17,586 bases of DNA. Source: an uncultured Eubacterium sp. GTDB lineage: Bacteria > Bacillota > Clostridia > Oscillospirales > Acutalibacteraceae. The position numbers and the translations under genes were made by a program. The notes below the pieces were generated by a model. It did not search any database, had not been told where the DNA came from, and saw only the letters and a program-made list of their open reading frames with translations. Below are positions 1-7,440 of the stretch, piece by piece. The number at the start of each line of letters is the position of its first letter. Position 1 is the first letter of the stretch. Location: positions 1 through 17,586 of the forward strand of contig UQPH01000029.1 of assembly GCA_900542875.1 (NCBI GenBank), given 5' to 3'.

Positions 1-1824
1 TTTTTGGTTTTGCGTCTCCCTGCCGATATGATTAACAAAGGCTTTGTCGGCAAGTTAAAATTTAAGTCACTGACTGCCTTTACTGCCGGCTTGCTCGATA
101 AAAAGACGGTACAGCAAATCTGCGATATGCTTAACCTCGAAAAGGACGAAGTAATCACCGACGAGGGCGAAATGCAAAAGAAATGGTGGAAAGAAGCGAT
201 TATTTATCAGATTTATCCACGCTCTTTTTGCGACAGCAACGGTGACGGAATAGGCGACCTTAACGGTATTCGCAGTAAGCTCGATTACTTGCAGGAACTG
301 GGCGTTAATGCGATTTGGTGCAGTCCGTTTTACGACAGCCCGAATGATGACAACGGCTATGATATTCGTGATTATAAGAAGATAATGGCGGAGTTCGGCA
401 CTATGGAAGATTTTGATAATCTTCTGTCGGAAGTTCATCAAAGAGGAATGAAGTTGATAGTTGACCTTGTTGTAAACCATACGAGCGACGAGCACTATTG
501 GTTTAAGGAAGCGCTTAAAAGCAAGGATAATCCGTATCACGATTATTATATTTGGCGTGACGCAACCGACAAAGGAATCACACCTCCGAACAACTGGTTG
601 TCTCTGTTCAGCGGCAGTGCGTGGAATTATTATGAAAATCTTAATCAGTGGGCTCTTCATCTCTTTACAAAGAAGCAGATGGATTTGAATTGGGAAAACG
701 AGAAAGTACGCCAAAGCGTTTATGAGATGATGCTGTGGTGGCTCGACAAGGGCGTTGACGGCTTTAGAATGGATGTAATTAATTTCATCAGTAAGACAAA
801 GGGTCTGCCGCAGGCTAATTCGTTTCTCGGTATGCTTACGGGCTTTAAGGGTGCGGAGTATTATTTTTACGGACCGAGACTTCACGAATTTTTGCACGAG
901 ATGAGAGAAAACACTTTCGGCAAATATGATGTTTACACGGTCGGCGAGTGCGGCGGAGCAGGCATTGAGATGGACAAAATGCTCACAGCCGATTTCAGGG
1001 GCGAACTCGATACGGTATTTAATTTTGATTTTCTTATGAATCAGGGTCATACGAGTTATGATTCCTACGAGTGCGATTTATATAAGGTTATGCAGGAGTT
1101 TGAAAAGTATCAGACCGATTTTACAAATCACTGTTGGCCTACCGTGTTCTTTGAAAATCATGATAATCCCAGAGTGGTTTCAAGATGCGACAGAACGGGC
1201 GCATACCGTGATGAGATTGCAAAGATTTGCGCTTTAATCGAGATGACGCTCAGAGGCACACCGTACATATATCAGGGTCAGGAACTCGGCATGGGCAATG
1301 TGGACTGGGGAAGCATTGACGAAATTAATGATGTTCAGGCTGTAAACTACTATAAAGAACTCGTTTCTAAGGGAAAGAATAAAGATAAGGCATTTCGCCG
1401 TGCGGCTACGGGAACGAGAGATAACTCAAGGAGTCCGTTTCAGTGGAGCGACAGCGAAAATGCAGGATTTACCACAGGTAAGCCGTGGCTGAAAATCAGT
1501 TCGGAATACCGCAGAGTAAATGCCGAGGACGAGGAGAGAAGAAGTGACAGCGTACTGAATTTCTTTAAGAAAGCAATCGCATTCAGAAAAAAACACGAGG
1601 CTTTTGTTTACGGAAATTTTGTACCTGTTCCTAATGTCAAAAAACCGGTTTACTGTTTTTACAGAGAATACGGCGACGAAAAATATTATGTCGAACTCAA
1701 TCTGAGTAAGTCTGTTCAGCCCCGACCGGTTGAAACAACGGGATACAGTTTGATTTTGTCTACAAACGGCAATAGGCTTGACGAACTCAAACCGTTTGAG
1801 GGCAGAGTTTATCGCATAAAATAA
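1..1824 (+). CDS. GH13 alpha-glucosidase, likely oligo-1,6-glucosidase (5' end outside window)
   Basis: This is a glycoside hydrolase family 13 enzyme that should release glucose from the non-reducing end of short alpha-glucans in the cytoplasm; no signal peptide is visible. Numbering from base 4, the conserved regions are DLVVNH (154-159), GFRMD with nucleophile Asp257, the acid/base Glu315 in VGECGG, and NHDN with His386 and Asp387. A DxNxDxIxD loop lies at 77-85, and QMDLNW (225-230) resembles the QPDLNW signature of subfamily 31. Val258 follows the nucleophile; in this subfamily valine there goes with alpha-1,6 specificity, so isomalto-oligosaccharides or dextrin branches are the likely substrates. 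The usual family start would be ATG at 172 (MQKKWWKEAIIYQIYPRSF), with a weak GAGGG 5 bases upstream. The frame is nevertheless open and coding-like back to base 1, so the gene may carry an N-terminal extension or fusion. No clear terminator follows. Confidence 0.9.
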   Translation, partial: FLVLRLPADMINKGFVGKLKFKSLTAFTAGLLDKKTVQQICDMLNLEKDEVITDEGEMQKKWWKEAIIYQIYPRSFCDSNGDGIGDLNGIRSKLDYLQELGVNAIWCSPFYDSPNDDNGYDIRDYKKIMAEFGTMEDFDNLLSEVHQRGMKLIVDLVVNHTSDEHYWFKEALKSKDNPYHDYYIWRDATDKGITPPNNWLSLFSGSAWNYYENLNQWALHLFTKKQMDLNWENEKVRQSVYEMMLWWLDKGVDGFRMDVINFISKTKGLPQANSFLGMLTGFKGAEYYFYGPRLHEFLHEMRENTFGKYDVYTVGECGGAGIEMDKMLTADFRGELDTVFNFDFLMNQGHTSYDSYECDLYKVMQEFEKYQTDFTNHCWPTVFFENHDNPRVVSRCDRTGAYRDEIAKICALIEMTLRGTPYIYQGQELGMGNVDWGSIDEINDVQAVNYYKELVSKGKNKDKAFRRAATGTRDNSRSPFQWSDSENAGFTTGKPWLKISSEYRRVNAEDEERRSDSVLNFFKKAIAFRKKHEAFVYGNFVPVPNVKKPVYCFYREYGDEKYYVELNLSKSVQPRPVETTGYSLILSTNGNRLDELKPFEGRVYRIK

Positions 1825-1855
1825 AACAAATCAAATCAGGCAAAACAGAATACGC

Positions 1856-1899
1856 TGTGCCAAACGGCACAAGGGCGATTTGGTACGGTTTGACCCTTG
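1856..1899 (+). other. Intergenic hairpins after the glucosidase gene
   Basis: TGTGCC (1856-1861) pairs with GGCACA (1866-1871) across an AAAC loop, and CAAGGG (1870-1875) can pair with CCCTTG (1894-1899). The two stems overlap slightly, so they may be alternatives. Neither is followed by a clean T run, only ACTTTTAAT, so this is at best a weak terminator. Confidence 0.25.
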
Positions 1900-1929
1900 A
1901 CTTTTAATATAAATGTTACATTGTGTTTC

Positions 1930-1959
1930 TTGACAAGGCAGTTATATATTTGATATGAT
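1930..1959 (+). promoter_or_regulatory. Sigma-A type promoter for the pseudokinase gene
   Basis: A perfect TTGACA (1930-1935) is separated by 18 bases from TATGAT (1954-1959). A TG at 1951-1952 adds an extended -10. Transcription would start near 1966, about 50 bases before the ATG at 2017, so the gene does not depend on read-through from the glucosidase. Confidence 0.7.
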
Positions 1960-2016
1960 AAAAGGCAGTCAATACGGCAGTACGGATTTTGCCGTGTGTA
2001 AAACGGAGTGATATTA

Positions 2017-3654
2017 ATGAGAGAACTTGATAATTTATGTATGCGTTGCTTTAAGGAACTTAAGGGTGGAAATATCTGTTCTGAATGCGGCTGTGACAAT
2101 GATGTGCCTAATGATACTATGTATCTTCCTGCAAAGACCGTGATTAAGGGTCAGTATGTTATAGGCGAGGTTAAGGAGCATCAAAGCGACTCCGTAACAT
2201 ATTACGGCTATGACGGACAGCTTGACAGACCGATTTTTATCAGGGAGTTTTATCCGAAGGGACTTGCAAGCAGACTCGAGGGAGCAAAGGAACTTCATAT
2301 TCGCCAAAAGTTTATTCCCGATTTTGACAAGTACAAAAAGGATTTTTATAACCTTTGGACAACTATGGAAAAACTTCACTCGCTTTCCGCCTGCGTGCCT
2401 GTTTATGATGTTTTTGAGGAAAACGATACGGCTTATGCGATTATTGAGCAAAACGACTCTATAACTCTTAGAGAATATCTCATCAGAAACGAAAACGGAT
2501 ATATTCTTTGGGACAGCGCAAGGCTTATGTTTATGCCTGTGCTTACCACCATTGAGGCTCTTCATTCAAACGGTATTATTCACGGTTCTATTACTCCCGA
2601 TAATCTTCTTCTTTGCAGAGACGGTAAGGTAAGGCTTGCTCCGTTTGTTATTTCGGCAGCCGCCGATTCTTCCGGCATTCTTGAATTTACCGAGGCTGAG
2701 GGATATACTGCGCTTGAACAGTATAAAAATAATCATAAAATTTGCCCCGCTACTGATATTTACAGTTTTTCGGCTTGCATTTATCGTGCTTTGGTCGGCT
2801 CAAATCCGCCGAGTGCAATATCCAGAGAGGCTAACGATAAGCTGATGATACCGAATTCCATAGCGGAAAATATTCCTATGCATGTAATCAGAGCGCTTGT
2901 AAACGGGCTTCAGATTTATCCCGAAAAAAGAGCAAAAGATATTGAATCATTCAGAGAAATGCTTAATGCCGCACCCGCAGTTAAGGCAAAGGCGGCTGTT
3001 CACGAGGACGTATATCAACAGGGTGCAAAGGGCGGCTATCCCGAATATAACGCAAAGGACAAATCGGGCGGCGAAAAAAAGCGTAATAATATAGTTATCA
3101 TCCTTATTGTGCTTATAATTATTGCAATCGGTGCTTCGATTTATGTGGTTAAATTCTCGGGTCTTTTGGACAACAAGGAGACCACTACTGCGGCACAGGT
3201 GCAGACCTTTGAGGTGCCGAACTTTATCTCAAACGGTTATACTCAGCAGGATATTCAAAATCAGGCCGCTTGGAACGATCAGTTTAAGTTTACATTTCAG
3301 GGTGAGTATTCGACGGATGCAGAAGAGGGAACTATCTTTAAGCAGAGCATTCAGCCGGGAGAGGTTGTAAATCAAGGCACGGAGATTGTGCTTACGGTGT
3401 CTAAGGGCATACAGACCGAGAAAGTGCCTAATGTCGGTTCGCTTCCTCTTGATGAGGCTAAAAAACAACTTGAGACTCTCGGATTTAAGGTAAGGACCGT
3501 TGAGATTTATAATGACGGCAGTCATACTAAGGATACTGTAAAGTCCGTGTCGGGCAGCGCTCCCGAGGCAGGCAGTGTTGCGGCTGTCGGCGAAGAGATT
3601 ATTCTTCAGGTTTACGGAGAACCGCAGACTACAACCGAAGCAACAACAGAATGA
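2017..3654 (+). CDS. Membrane pseudokinase: zinc ribbon, kinase-like fold, TM segment, two PASTA repeats
   Basis: The 545-residue product starts at ATG 2017, chosen because GGAGTG lies 6 bases upstream; a GTG at 2008 overlaps that site. In order it has a zinc ribbon (Cys8, Cys11, Cys21, Cys24), a protein-kinase-like domain (about 45-320), a basic linker, one transmembrane helix (about 358-381), two PASTA-like repeats (about 398-464 and 468-535) and a Thr/Glu tail. The C-lobe keeps family marks such as GYTALEQY and DIYSFSACIYRALVGSNPP. The catalytic residues are gone: the VAIK lysine is Arg76, the HRD motif reads His-Gly-Ser (189-191), and the DFG position reads Pro-Phe-Val. No glycine loop is visible. 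It is therefore probably a pseudokinase, a cytosolic scaffold coupled to extracellular PASTA repeats, which in the PknB/PrkC family bind peptidoglycan or lipid II. Its partner is not visible here. Confidence 0.85.
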   Translation: MRELDNLCMRCFKELKGGNICSECGCDNDVPNDTMYLPAKTVIKGQYVIGEVKEHQSDSVTYYGYDGQLDRPIFIREFYPKGLASRLEGAKELHIRQKFIPDFDKYKKDFYNLWTTMEKLHSLSACVPVYDVFEENDTAYAIIEQNDSITLREYLIRNENGYILWDSARLMFMPVLTTIEALHSNGIIHGSITPDNLLLCRDGKVRLAPFVISAAADSSGILEFTEAEGYTALEQYKNNHKICPATDIYSFSACIYRALVGSNPPSAISREANDKLMIPNSIAENIPMHVIRALVNGLQIYPEKRAKDIESFREMLNAAPAVKAKAAVHEDVYQQGAKGGYPEYNAKDKSGGEKKRNNIVIILIVLIIIAIGASIYVVKFSGLLDNKETTTAAQVQTFEVPNFISNGYTQQDIQNQAAWNDQFKFTFQGEYSTDAEEGTIFKQSIQPGEVVNQGTEIVLTVSKGIQTEKVPNVGSLPLDEAKKQLETLGFKVRTVEIYNDGSHTKDTVKSVSGSAPEAGSVAAVGEEIILQVYGEPQTTTEATTE

Positions 3655-3723
3655 TTGGTAACTGTTAATAAAGTCTCTTAATAACGGTAATCGTAAAGTT
3701 ATAAATACGCAAATTTAATACCG

Positions 3724-3766
3724 AAAAAAGGGCAATGCAGGCGTTGATTTTGCATTGCCTTTTTTT
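3724..3766 (+). terminator. Rho-independent terminator after the pseudokinase gene
   Basis: GGCAATGCA (3731-3739) pairs perfectly with TGCATTGCC (3751-3759) over an 11-base loop, followed by seven T residues (3760-3766). A-rich sequence precedes the stem, so it may also work on the other strand. Confidence 0.9.
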
Positions 3767-3784
3767 ATGCGAAATCATAAAAAT

Positions 3785-3813
3785 TTGACAAAATCGAAAA
3801 AATCTGCTATAAC
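3785..3813 (+). promoter_or_regulatory. Strong promoter for the fibronectin-III secreted protein
   Basis: TTGACA (3785-3790), a 17-base spacer and TATAAC (3808-3813) with an extended TG at 3805-3806. The predicted start near 3820 lies downstream of the ATG codons at 3755 and 3767. Those codons would not be in the transcript, which matters for the start choice of the next gene. Confidence 0.75.
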
Positions 3814-3865
3814 ATATAAGGTTACAAAAAAGTTACAAAAATTACAAACGAGTAATTTTTATTGT

Positions 3866-3872
3866 AAAGGAG
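3866..3872 (+). promoter_or_regulatory. Ribosome binding site AAAGGAG that points to an AUU start
   Basis: AAAGGAG is placed 5 bases before ATT at 3878. No ATG, GTG or TTG lies at a working distance in the open frame. The next in-frame candidates are GTG 3905, TTG 3914 and ATG 3926; all fall inside the signal peptide and lack a ribosome binding site. Confidence 0.65.
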
Positions 3873-3877
3873 ATTAT

Positions 3878-4984
3878 ATTATCAGCAGTTTTATTACAAA
3901 AGCGGTGTCGGTATTGCTTTGCGTTATGTTCATTTTGGGCAGTGCAATAACCGTAAATGCAGAGGAAGCCGCCGTTAATTCCGGCGAGCGATTTTCGTCG
4001 GCGGACGCTCCTTTGGATGAATACAGAATTGTAAAAACCATCGCTCCCGAAAAGGTTCAGACGCTTAAGGTTGAAGTGAGCGATATAGGAGAAAGAAGCG
4101 CCGTTATATCCTGGCAGAGTGCAGAAGATTGCTCAAGCTATGTAATATACAGATATGACGACGACGGTCAGAGGGCAGAGGCTTGTGCCGTGACCAATGA
4201 AACAAAGGTTGAATTAAAAAATCTTCAGCCCGACACCGAGCAGAAGTTTGTTATAGCTTCGGGCTTTTCGGACAAGGCACTCGGTAATGTCAGTTTTAAG
4301 ACAGAAGAGGAGACTCCGTATCTCACTTTGTCCGATGTGACTTCAAGCACAGTTGAGATAAAGGCGCAGAATATTCAAAGCGGTTCAAGCGTAGTGCTTT
4401 TAAGAGGCACGAGCGAGAGTGATATGAAAAAAATCACCGATATAAACGGCGATACCTATATTGACAAAAATTTGGATAACGCCACGGAATATTATTATTC
4501 TCTGGAGGTTACAACTCCGAGCGGAAATGTCAAAAAAAGCAACACCGAATCGGTAAAGACGCTCCTTTCCATGGGTTTGCCGTCGGTTTCGGGCAGTACA
4601 AAAACTTATGCTCACTATACGGCGGTTATGGCTAAAAGTTCGCCGCAGTATAAGCTCCTCAATTCATCGGAGTGTTACACCGACAGCGAGACGGGAATAA
4701 GAATGATAGGCGATTGCTACTGCGTTGCTCTCGGCTCATATTATGGCTCGACCATAGGAACAAAGTATCGCATAACTTTCTCGACCGGAAAGAGCATTAA
4801 GGTTATCCTTTGTGACCAAAAGTCAGACCGTCACACCGATTCGAATCATCAGTATGCAGTAAAAAACGAGGATATTATAGAGTTCTATGTTCAAAAGAGC
4901 AAAATTCCGTCCGGCGTAAGAGGCAACTACGGAAATCTCGAGCAGTTCGGCGGAAGCGTGGTTTCGATAGAAAAGTATGTATAA
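3878..4984 (+). CDS. Secreted fibronectin type III-like protein, apparent AUU start
   Basis: Started at ATT 3878, the product has 368 residues and a textbook signal peptide: a short N-region with Lys8, a hydrophobic core, and a VNA cleavage site near residue 28. The mature part has two fibronectin-III-like beta domains (about 57-143 and 145-228) and a C-terminal domain (about 242-368). That last domain contains GDCYCVALGSYYG, TKYRITFSTG and a Cys-Asp...His-Thr-Asp stretch around 312-321. I associate it with modules on clostridial cell-wall or phage-tail-associated hydrolases; that is recollection, and no catalytic role can be assigned. The frame is open back to an ATG at 3755, but that codon lies in the preceding terminator and upstream of the predicted transcription start. 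It is probably a cell-surface or secreted protein. A T-to-G difference at 3880 would make the start an ordinary ATG, so a sequence error is possible. Confidence 0.75.
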   Translation: MISSFITKAVSVLLCVMFILGSAITVNAEEAAVNSGERFSSADAPLDEYRIVKTIAPEKVQTLKVEVSDIGERSAVISWQSAEDCSSYVIYRYDDDGQRAEACAVTNETKVELKNLQPDTEQKFVIASGFSDKALGNVSFKTEEETPYLTLSDVTSSTVEIKAQNIQSGSSVVLLRGTSESDMKKITDINGDTYIDKNLDNATEYYYSLEVTTPSGNVKKSNTESVKTLLSMGLPSVSGSTKTYAHYTAVMAKSSPQYKLLNSSECYTDSETGIRMIGDCYCVALGSYYGSTIGTKYRITFSTGKSIKVILCDQKSDRHTDSNHQYAVKNEDIIEFYVQKSKIPSGVRGNYGNLEQFGGSVVSIEKYV

Positions 4985-5023
4985 TTGACCGTGATTTATT
5001 CTATATATTAATGAGGTGAAAAT

Positions 5024-5527
5024 ATGTTTGAAGAAATTAAATTCAGCGATGTAAAGGAAAATGTTGTCGATCTTATTTCAAGGCAGTGGGCTTTGGTAAC
5101 GGCAGGCGACAAAGACGCATATAACACTATGACTGTTTCTTGGGGCGCAGTGGGAGAACTTTGGGGTATGGATATGGCTACCGTTTATATCAGACCTCAG
5201 CGTTATACCGAACAGTTTTTGGACAGTAACGATTACTTTACCGTAAGTTTTTATCCGGAGGAACTCAAACAGCAGATTCATTCCGTTTGCGGCTCAAAGT
5301 CGGGCAGAGATACAAATAAGGCAAAGGAAGCGAAAATTACTCCGGTGTTTGATGAGGCCGCTCCTTATTTTGAGGAGGCAAAACTTGTTCTTGTTTGTAA
5401 GAAAACGGCTAAGGGCAAATTCGCTCCCGACCAGTTTATCGATAAAGAAAAAATCGAAAAATGGTATGACGGAGATTACCATAATATTTATTACGGAGCA
5501 ATCGAAAAGGTGCTCATCAAGAAATAA
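5024..5527 (+). CDS. Flavin reductase-like FMN-binding split-barrel protein
   Basis: The 167-residue product matches the flavin reductase-like family: an N-terminal strand region (RQWALVTAGD), the core NTMTVSWGAVGELWG, a VYIRPQRYT strand typical of the flavin-binding barrel, and FTVSFYPEE. Members bind FMN and use NAD(P)H to reduce flavin, or serve as small flavoproteins; the substrate cannot be read from the sequence. It is likely a cytoplasmic dimer, as are related proteins. The ATG at 5024 is preceded by GAGGTG about 7 bases upstream. It lies 39 bases after the fibronectin-III gene with no clear terminator between them, so it may be cotranscribed. The SRP RNA promoter follows directly. Confidence 0.85.
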   Translation: MFEEIKFSDVKENVVDLISRQWALVTAGDKDAYNTMTVSWGAVGELWGMDMATVYIRPQRYTEQFLDSNDYFTVSFYPEELKQQIHSVCGSKSGRDTNKAKEAKITPVFDEAAPYFEEAKLVLVCKKTAKGKFAPDQFIDKEKIEKWYDGDYHNIYYGAIEKVLIKK

Positions 5528-5536
5528 AATTAGTTG

Positions 5537-5565
5537 TTGATTTTATTTATTTTATATAGTATAAT
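5537..5565 (+). promoter_or_regulatory. Promoter of the SRP RNA / dnaX transcript
   Basis: TTGATT (5537-5542), a 17-base spacer and a perfect TATAAT (5560-5565). The expected start, about 5572-5578, coincides with the first paired bases of the SRP RNA. Confidence 0.75.
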
Positions 5566-5579
5566 AATTTTCTAAGAGG

Positions 5580-5722
5580 TGCTTTTACACCTTCTGCGTA
5601 GCGTATGGGCCCTGTGCGACGGGATGCTACGAACCTTGTCAGGCGGGGAACCGAGCAGCAATAAGTGGATTATTCTGTGTGCCTCAGACAAGTCTGTACG
5701 CTGCGTAGAGGGTGTAGGAGCG
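5580..5722 (+). ncRNA. ffs: Signal recognition particle RNA, short (4.5S-like) form
   Basis: This is the RNA of the signal recognition particle, which with Ffh targets membrane and secreted proteins to the translocon. The conserved core is CCTTGTCAGG, then a CGG-GGAA-CCG hairpin (5644-5653), then AGCAGCAATAAG, matching the Ffh-binding domain. The ends close in a very long helix: 5580-5605 pairs with 5697-5722, without bulges and including several G-U pairs. At about 143 bases it is much shorter than the roughly 270-base Bacillus form and shows no room for an Alu domain. Its place just upstream of dnaX is the usual Firmicute position. No terminator separates it from dnaX. Confidence 0.93.
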
Positions 5723-5745
5723 TTTATTAATTTAGGAGGTAGTTT

Positions 5746-7428
5746 ATGTATCAGGTTTTATACAGAAAATACAGACCGAAGGTCTTTTCCGATGTTTACG
5801 GTCAGGACCACGTTACCTCCACTCTTAAAAATGAGATTAAAAACGGCAGAATTTCGCATGCTTATTTGTTTACCGGCTCAAGGGGAACGGGTAAAACCAC
5901 CTGTGCAAAAATTTTGGCGAAGGCGGTAAACTGCGAACATAACATCGACGGCGAACCTTGCAACGAATGCGAGGTTTGTAAAGGTCTTGATAACGGTTCT
6001 ATTTATGATGTTGTCGAGATTGACGCCGCATCGAATAACGGTGTTGATAATATTCGTGAGCTTAGGGACGATACGAACTATGCTCCCACGAGAGGCAAGT
6101 ACAGAGTGTATATCATCGACGAGGTGCATATGCTCTCCACGGGTGCGTTTAATGCGCTTCTTAAAACCCTCGAAGAGCCTCCCGCTCATGTAATATTTAT
6201 TCTTGCCACCACAGAGGTGCACAAACTTCCGGCTACTATTTTGTCCAGATGTCAGCGTTTTGATTTTAAGCGTATTCAGCCCGAGACCATGGCAAAGAGA
6301 CTTAATCAGGTTGCCGAGGCGGAGGGCATAACCCTTGGAAGCGATGCCGCACTTCTCATTGCGAGAATTGCAGACGGCGCATTGCGTGACGGCCTTTCTA
6401 TTTTGGACCAGTGCGCAGGCAGGGGCAAAACGGTTGACACACGCCTTGTGTCCGAAGTCGCAGGTTTGGCGGGCAAAGAGGCTATATATAAACTGTCGTC
6501 CTGTATTTCGTCAAAGGACAGCAGTATGGCCATGTCCGTTATCAGCGAACTTTATCAAAACAGTTATGATATGGAACGCCTTTGCGTTGAGATGATTAAT
6601 CATTTTCGCAATTTCCTTGTTGCAAAAACGGTAAGAAAAAGCAGAGAACTTATAATTTGTACCGATGACGAGTATAATACGATTATTGAGGCTTCAAAGA
6701 AATTCACTGTTGAGGGCGTTATGTATGCACTCGATTTGTTCCAAAATACGCTGGTTGCCATAAAGGGCGGAGCGTCAGCGAGAATCGAGACGGAGATGGC
6801 TTTTGTAAAGTTGTGCGAGCCTAAACTTGATGAAAATATGTCGTCTGTTTTGGACAGACTTTCTAAGATGGAAAACGCACTCAGAGGCGGTACGGTTGTT
6901 TTTGAGTCACAGAGTACACCAAAGCCCGAACCGATTGCGCCGCAGCATAAAATTCAGGAGGCTGAATCGGAGCCTGCCGCTGCCGAAAGAGCAGAGGAAG
7001 TACCGTCGGCAGAGCCTACCGAGGCACCGCCAATACCGATTGATGAGCCGAAGCCTGTTCAGACTCAACAGCAGCAGACAGCATCACCTGTCAATTCGAC
7101 AGAAACGGTTGAATTTGCCGAATGGGGCGAATTTATTGATGTGCTGCATACTGCGAATCCTCCGTTGTTCGGCGTGTTGAGCGGTTCAAAAGGATATGTT
7201 CGTGGCGATTTCTTTTTGATTGACAGTCCTAATCCGATGCTTAGAGATTTCATTAAAGCGTCTACTCATTCAAAATCAATTAAAAAGGCACTTTATGACG
7301 TTACGGGCAGGCAATTCAAACTCGGGCTCTTTAAGCGTTCAGGCGATAACGGGGCGGTTAAAAAGAGAGACCCGCTTGAGGATTTAATCAGTCAGGCGTC
7401 GAGCTCGGTTAATATTGAGATAAAATAA
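5746..7428 (+). CDS. dnaX: DNA polymerase III subunits gamma/tau
   Basis: DnaX is the ATPase of the clamp loader, which places the sliding clamp on primed DNA and links the polymerases at the fork. The 560-residue product has the Walker A motif GSRGTGKT (44-51), a zinc module (Cys63, Cys72, Cys75, Cys78), Walker B IIDE (123-126), sensor 1 around Thr155-Thr156 and the arginine-finger motif SRC (167-169). A lid and collar region follows to about residue 370, then a Pro/Glu/Gln-rich linker (about 385-455) and a C-terminal tau-type domain. The start is fixed by AGGAGGT 6 bases before the ATG. I saw no convincing slippery site for making a separate gamma form. It heads the dnaX-ybaB-recR operon behind the SRP RNA. 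Confidence 0.97.
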   Translation: MYQVLYRKYRPKVFSDVYGQDHVTSTLKNEIKNGRISHAYLFTGSRGTGKTTCAKILAKAVNCEHNIDGEPCNECEVCKGLDNGSIYDVVEIDAASNNGVDNIRELRDDTNYAPTRGKYRVYIIDEVHMLSTGAFNALLKTLEEPPAHVIFILATTEVHKLPATILSRCQRFDFKRIQPETMAKRLNQVAEAEGITLGSDAALLIARIADGALRDGLSILDQCAGRGKTVDTRLVSEVAGLAGKEAIYKLSSCISSKDSSMAMSVISELYQNSYDMERLCVEMINHFRNFLVAKTVRKSRELIICTDDEYNTIIEASKKFTVEGVMYALDLFQNTLVAIKGGASARIETEMAFVKLCEPKLDENMSSVLDRLSKMENALRGGTVVFESQSTPKPEPIAPQHKIQEAESEPAAAERAEEVPSAEPTEAPPIPIDEPKPVQTQQQQTASPVNSTETVEFAEWGEFIDVLHTANPPLFGVLSGSKGYVRGDFFLIDSPNPMLRDFIKASTHSKSIKKALYDVTGRQFKLGLFKRSGDNGAVKKRDPLEDLISQASSSVNIEIK

Positions 7429-7440
7429 AGGAGAACATAT

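Noticed and set aside
67..1050. Long minus-strand open frame opposite the glucosidase gene
   Set aside because: It is antisense to a gene with intact GH13 catalytic motifs, has no ribosome binding site and no recognisable protein features.
3755..3877. Longer start (ATG 3755 or 3767) for the fibronectin-III protein
   Set aside because: These ATGs lie in the previous gene's terminator, upstream of a strong promoter, and would place a Lys-rich stretch of about 40 residues before the signal peptide.
5579..5929. Plus-strand open frame across the SRP RNA and the start of dnaX
   Set aside because: It overlaps a structured RNA with the conserved SRP core and runs into dnaX in another frame.
7354..7366. 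GTTAAAAAG as a possible dnaX programmed frameshift site
   Set aside because: It lies close to the end of the gene, far from where a gamma subunit would end, and has no supporting stem-loop or upstream Shine-Dalgarno element that I could see.
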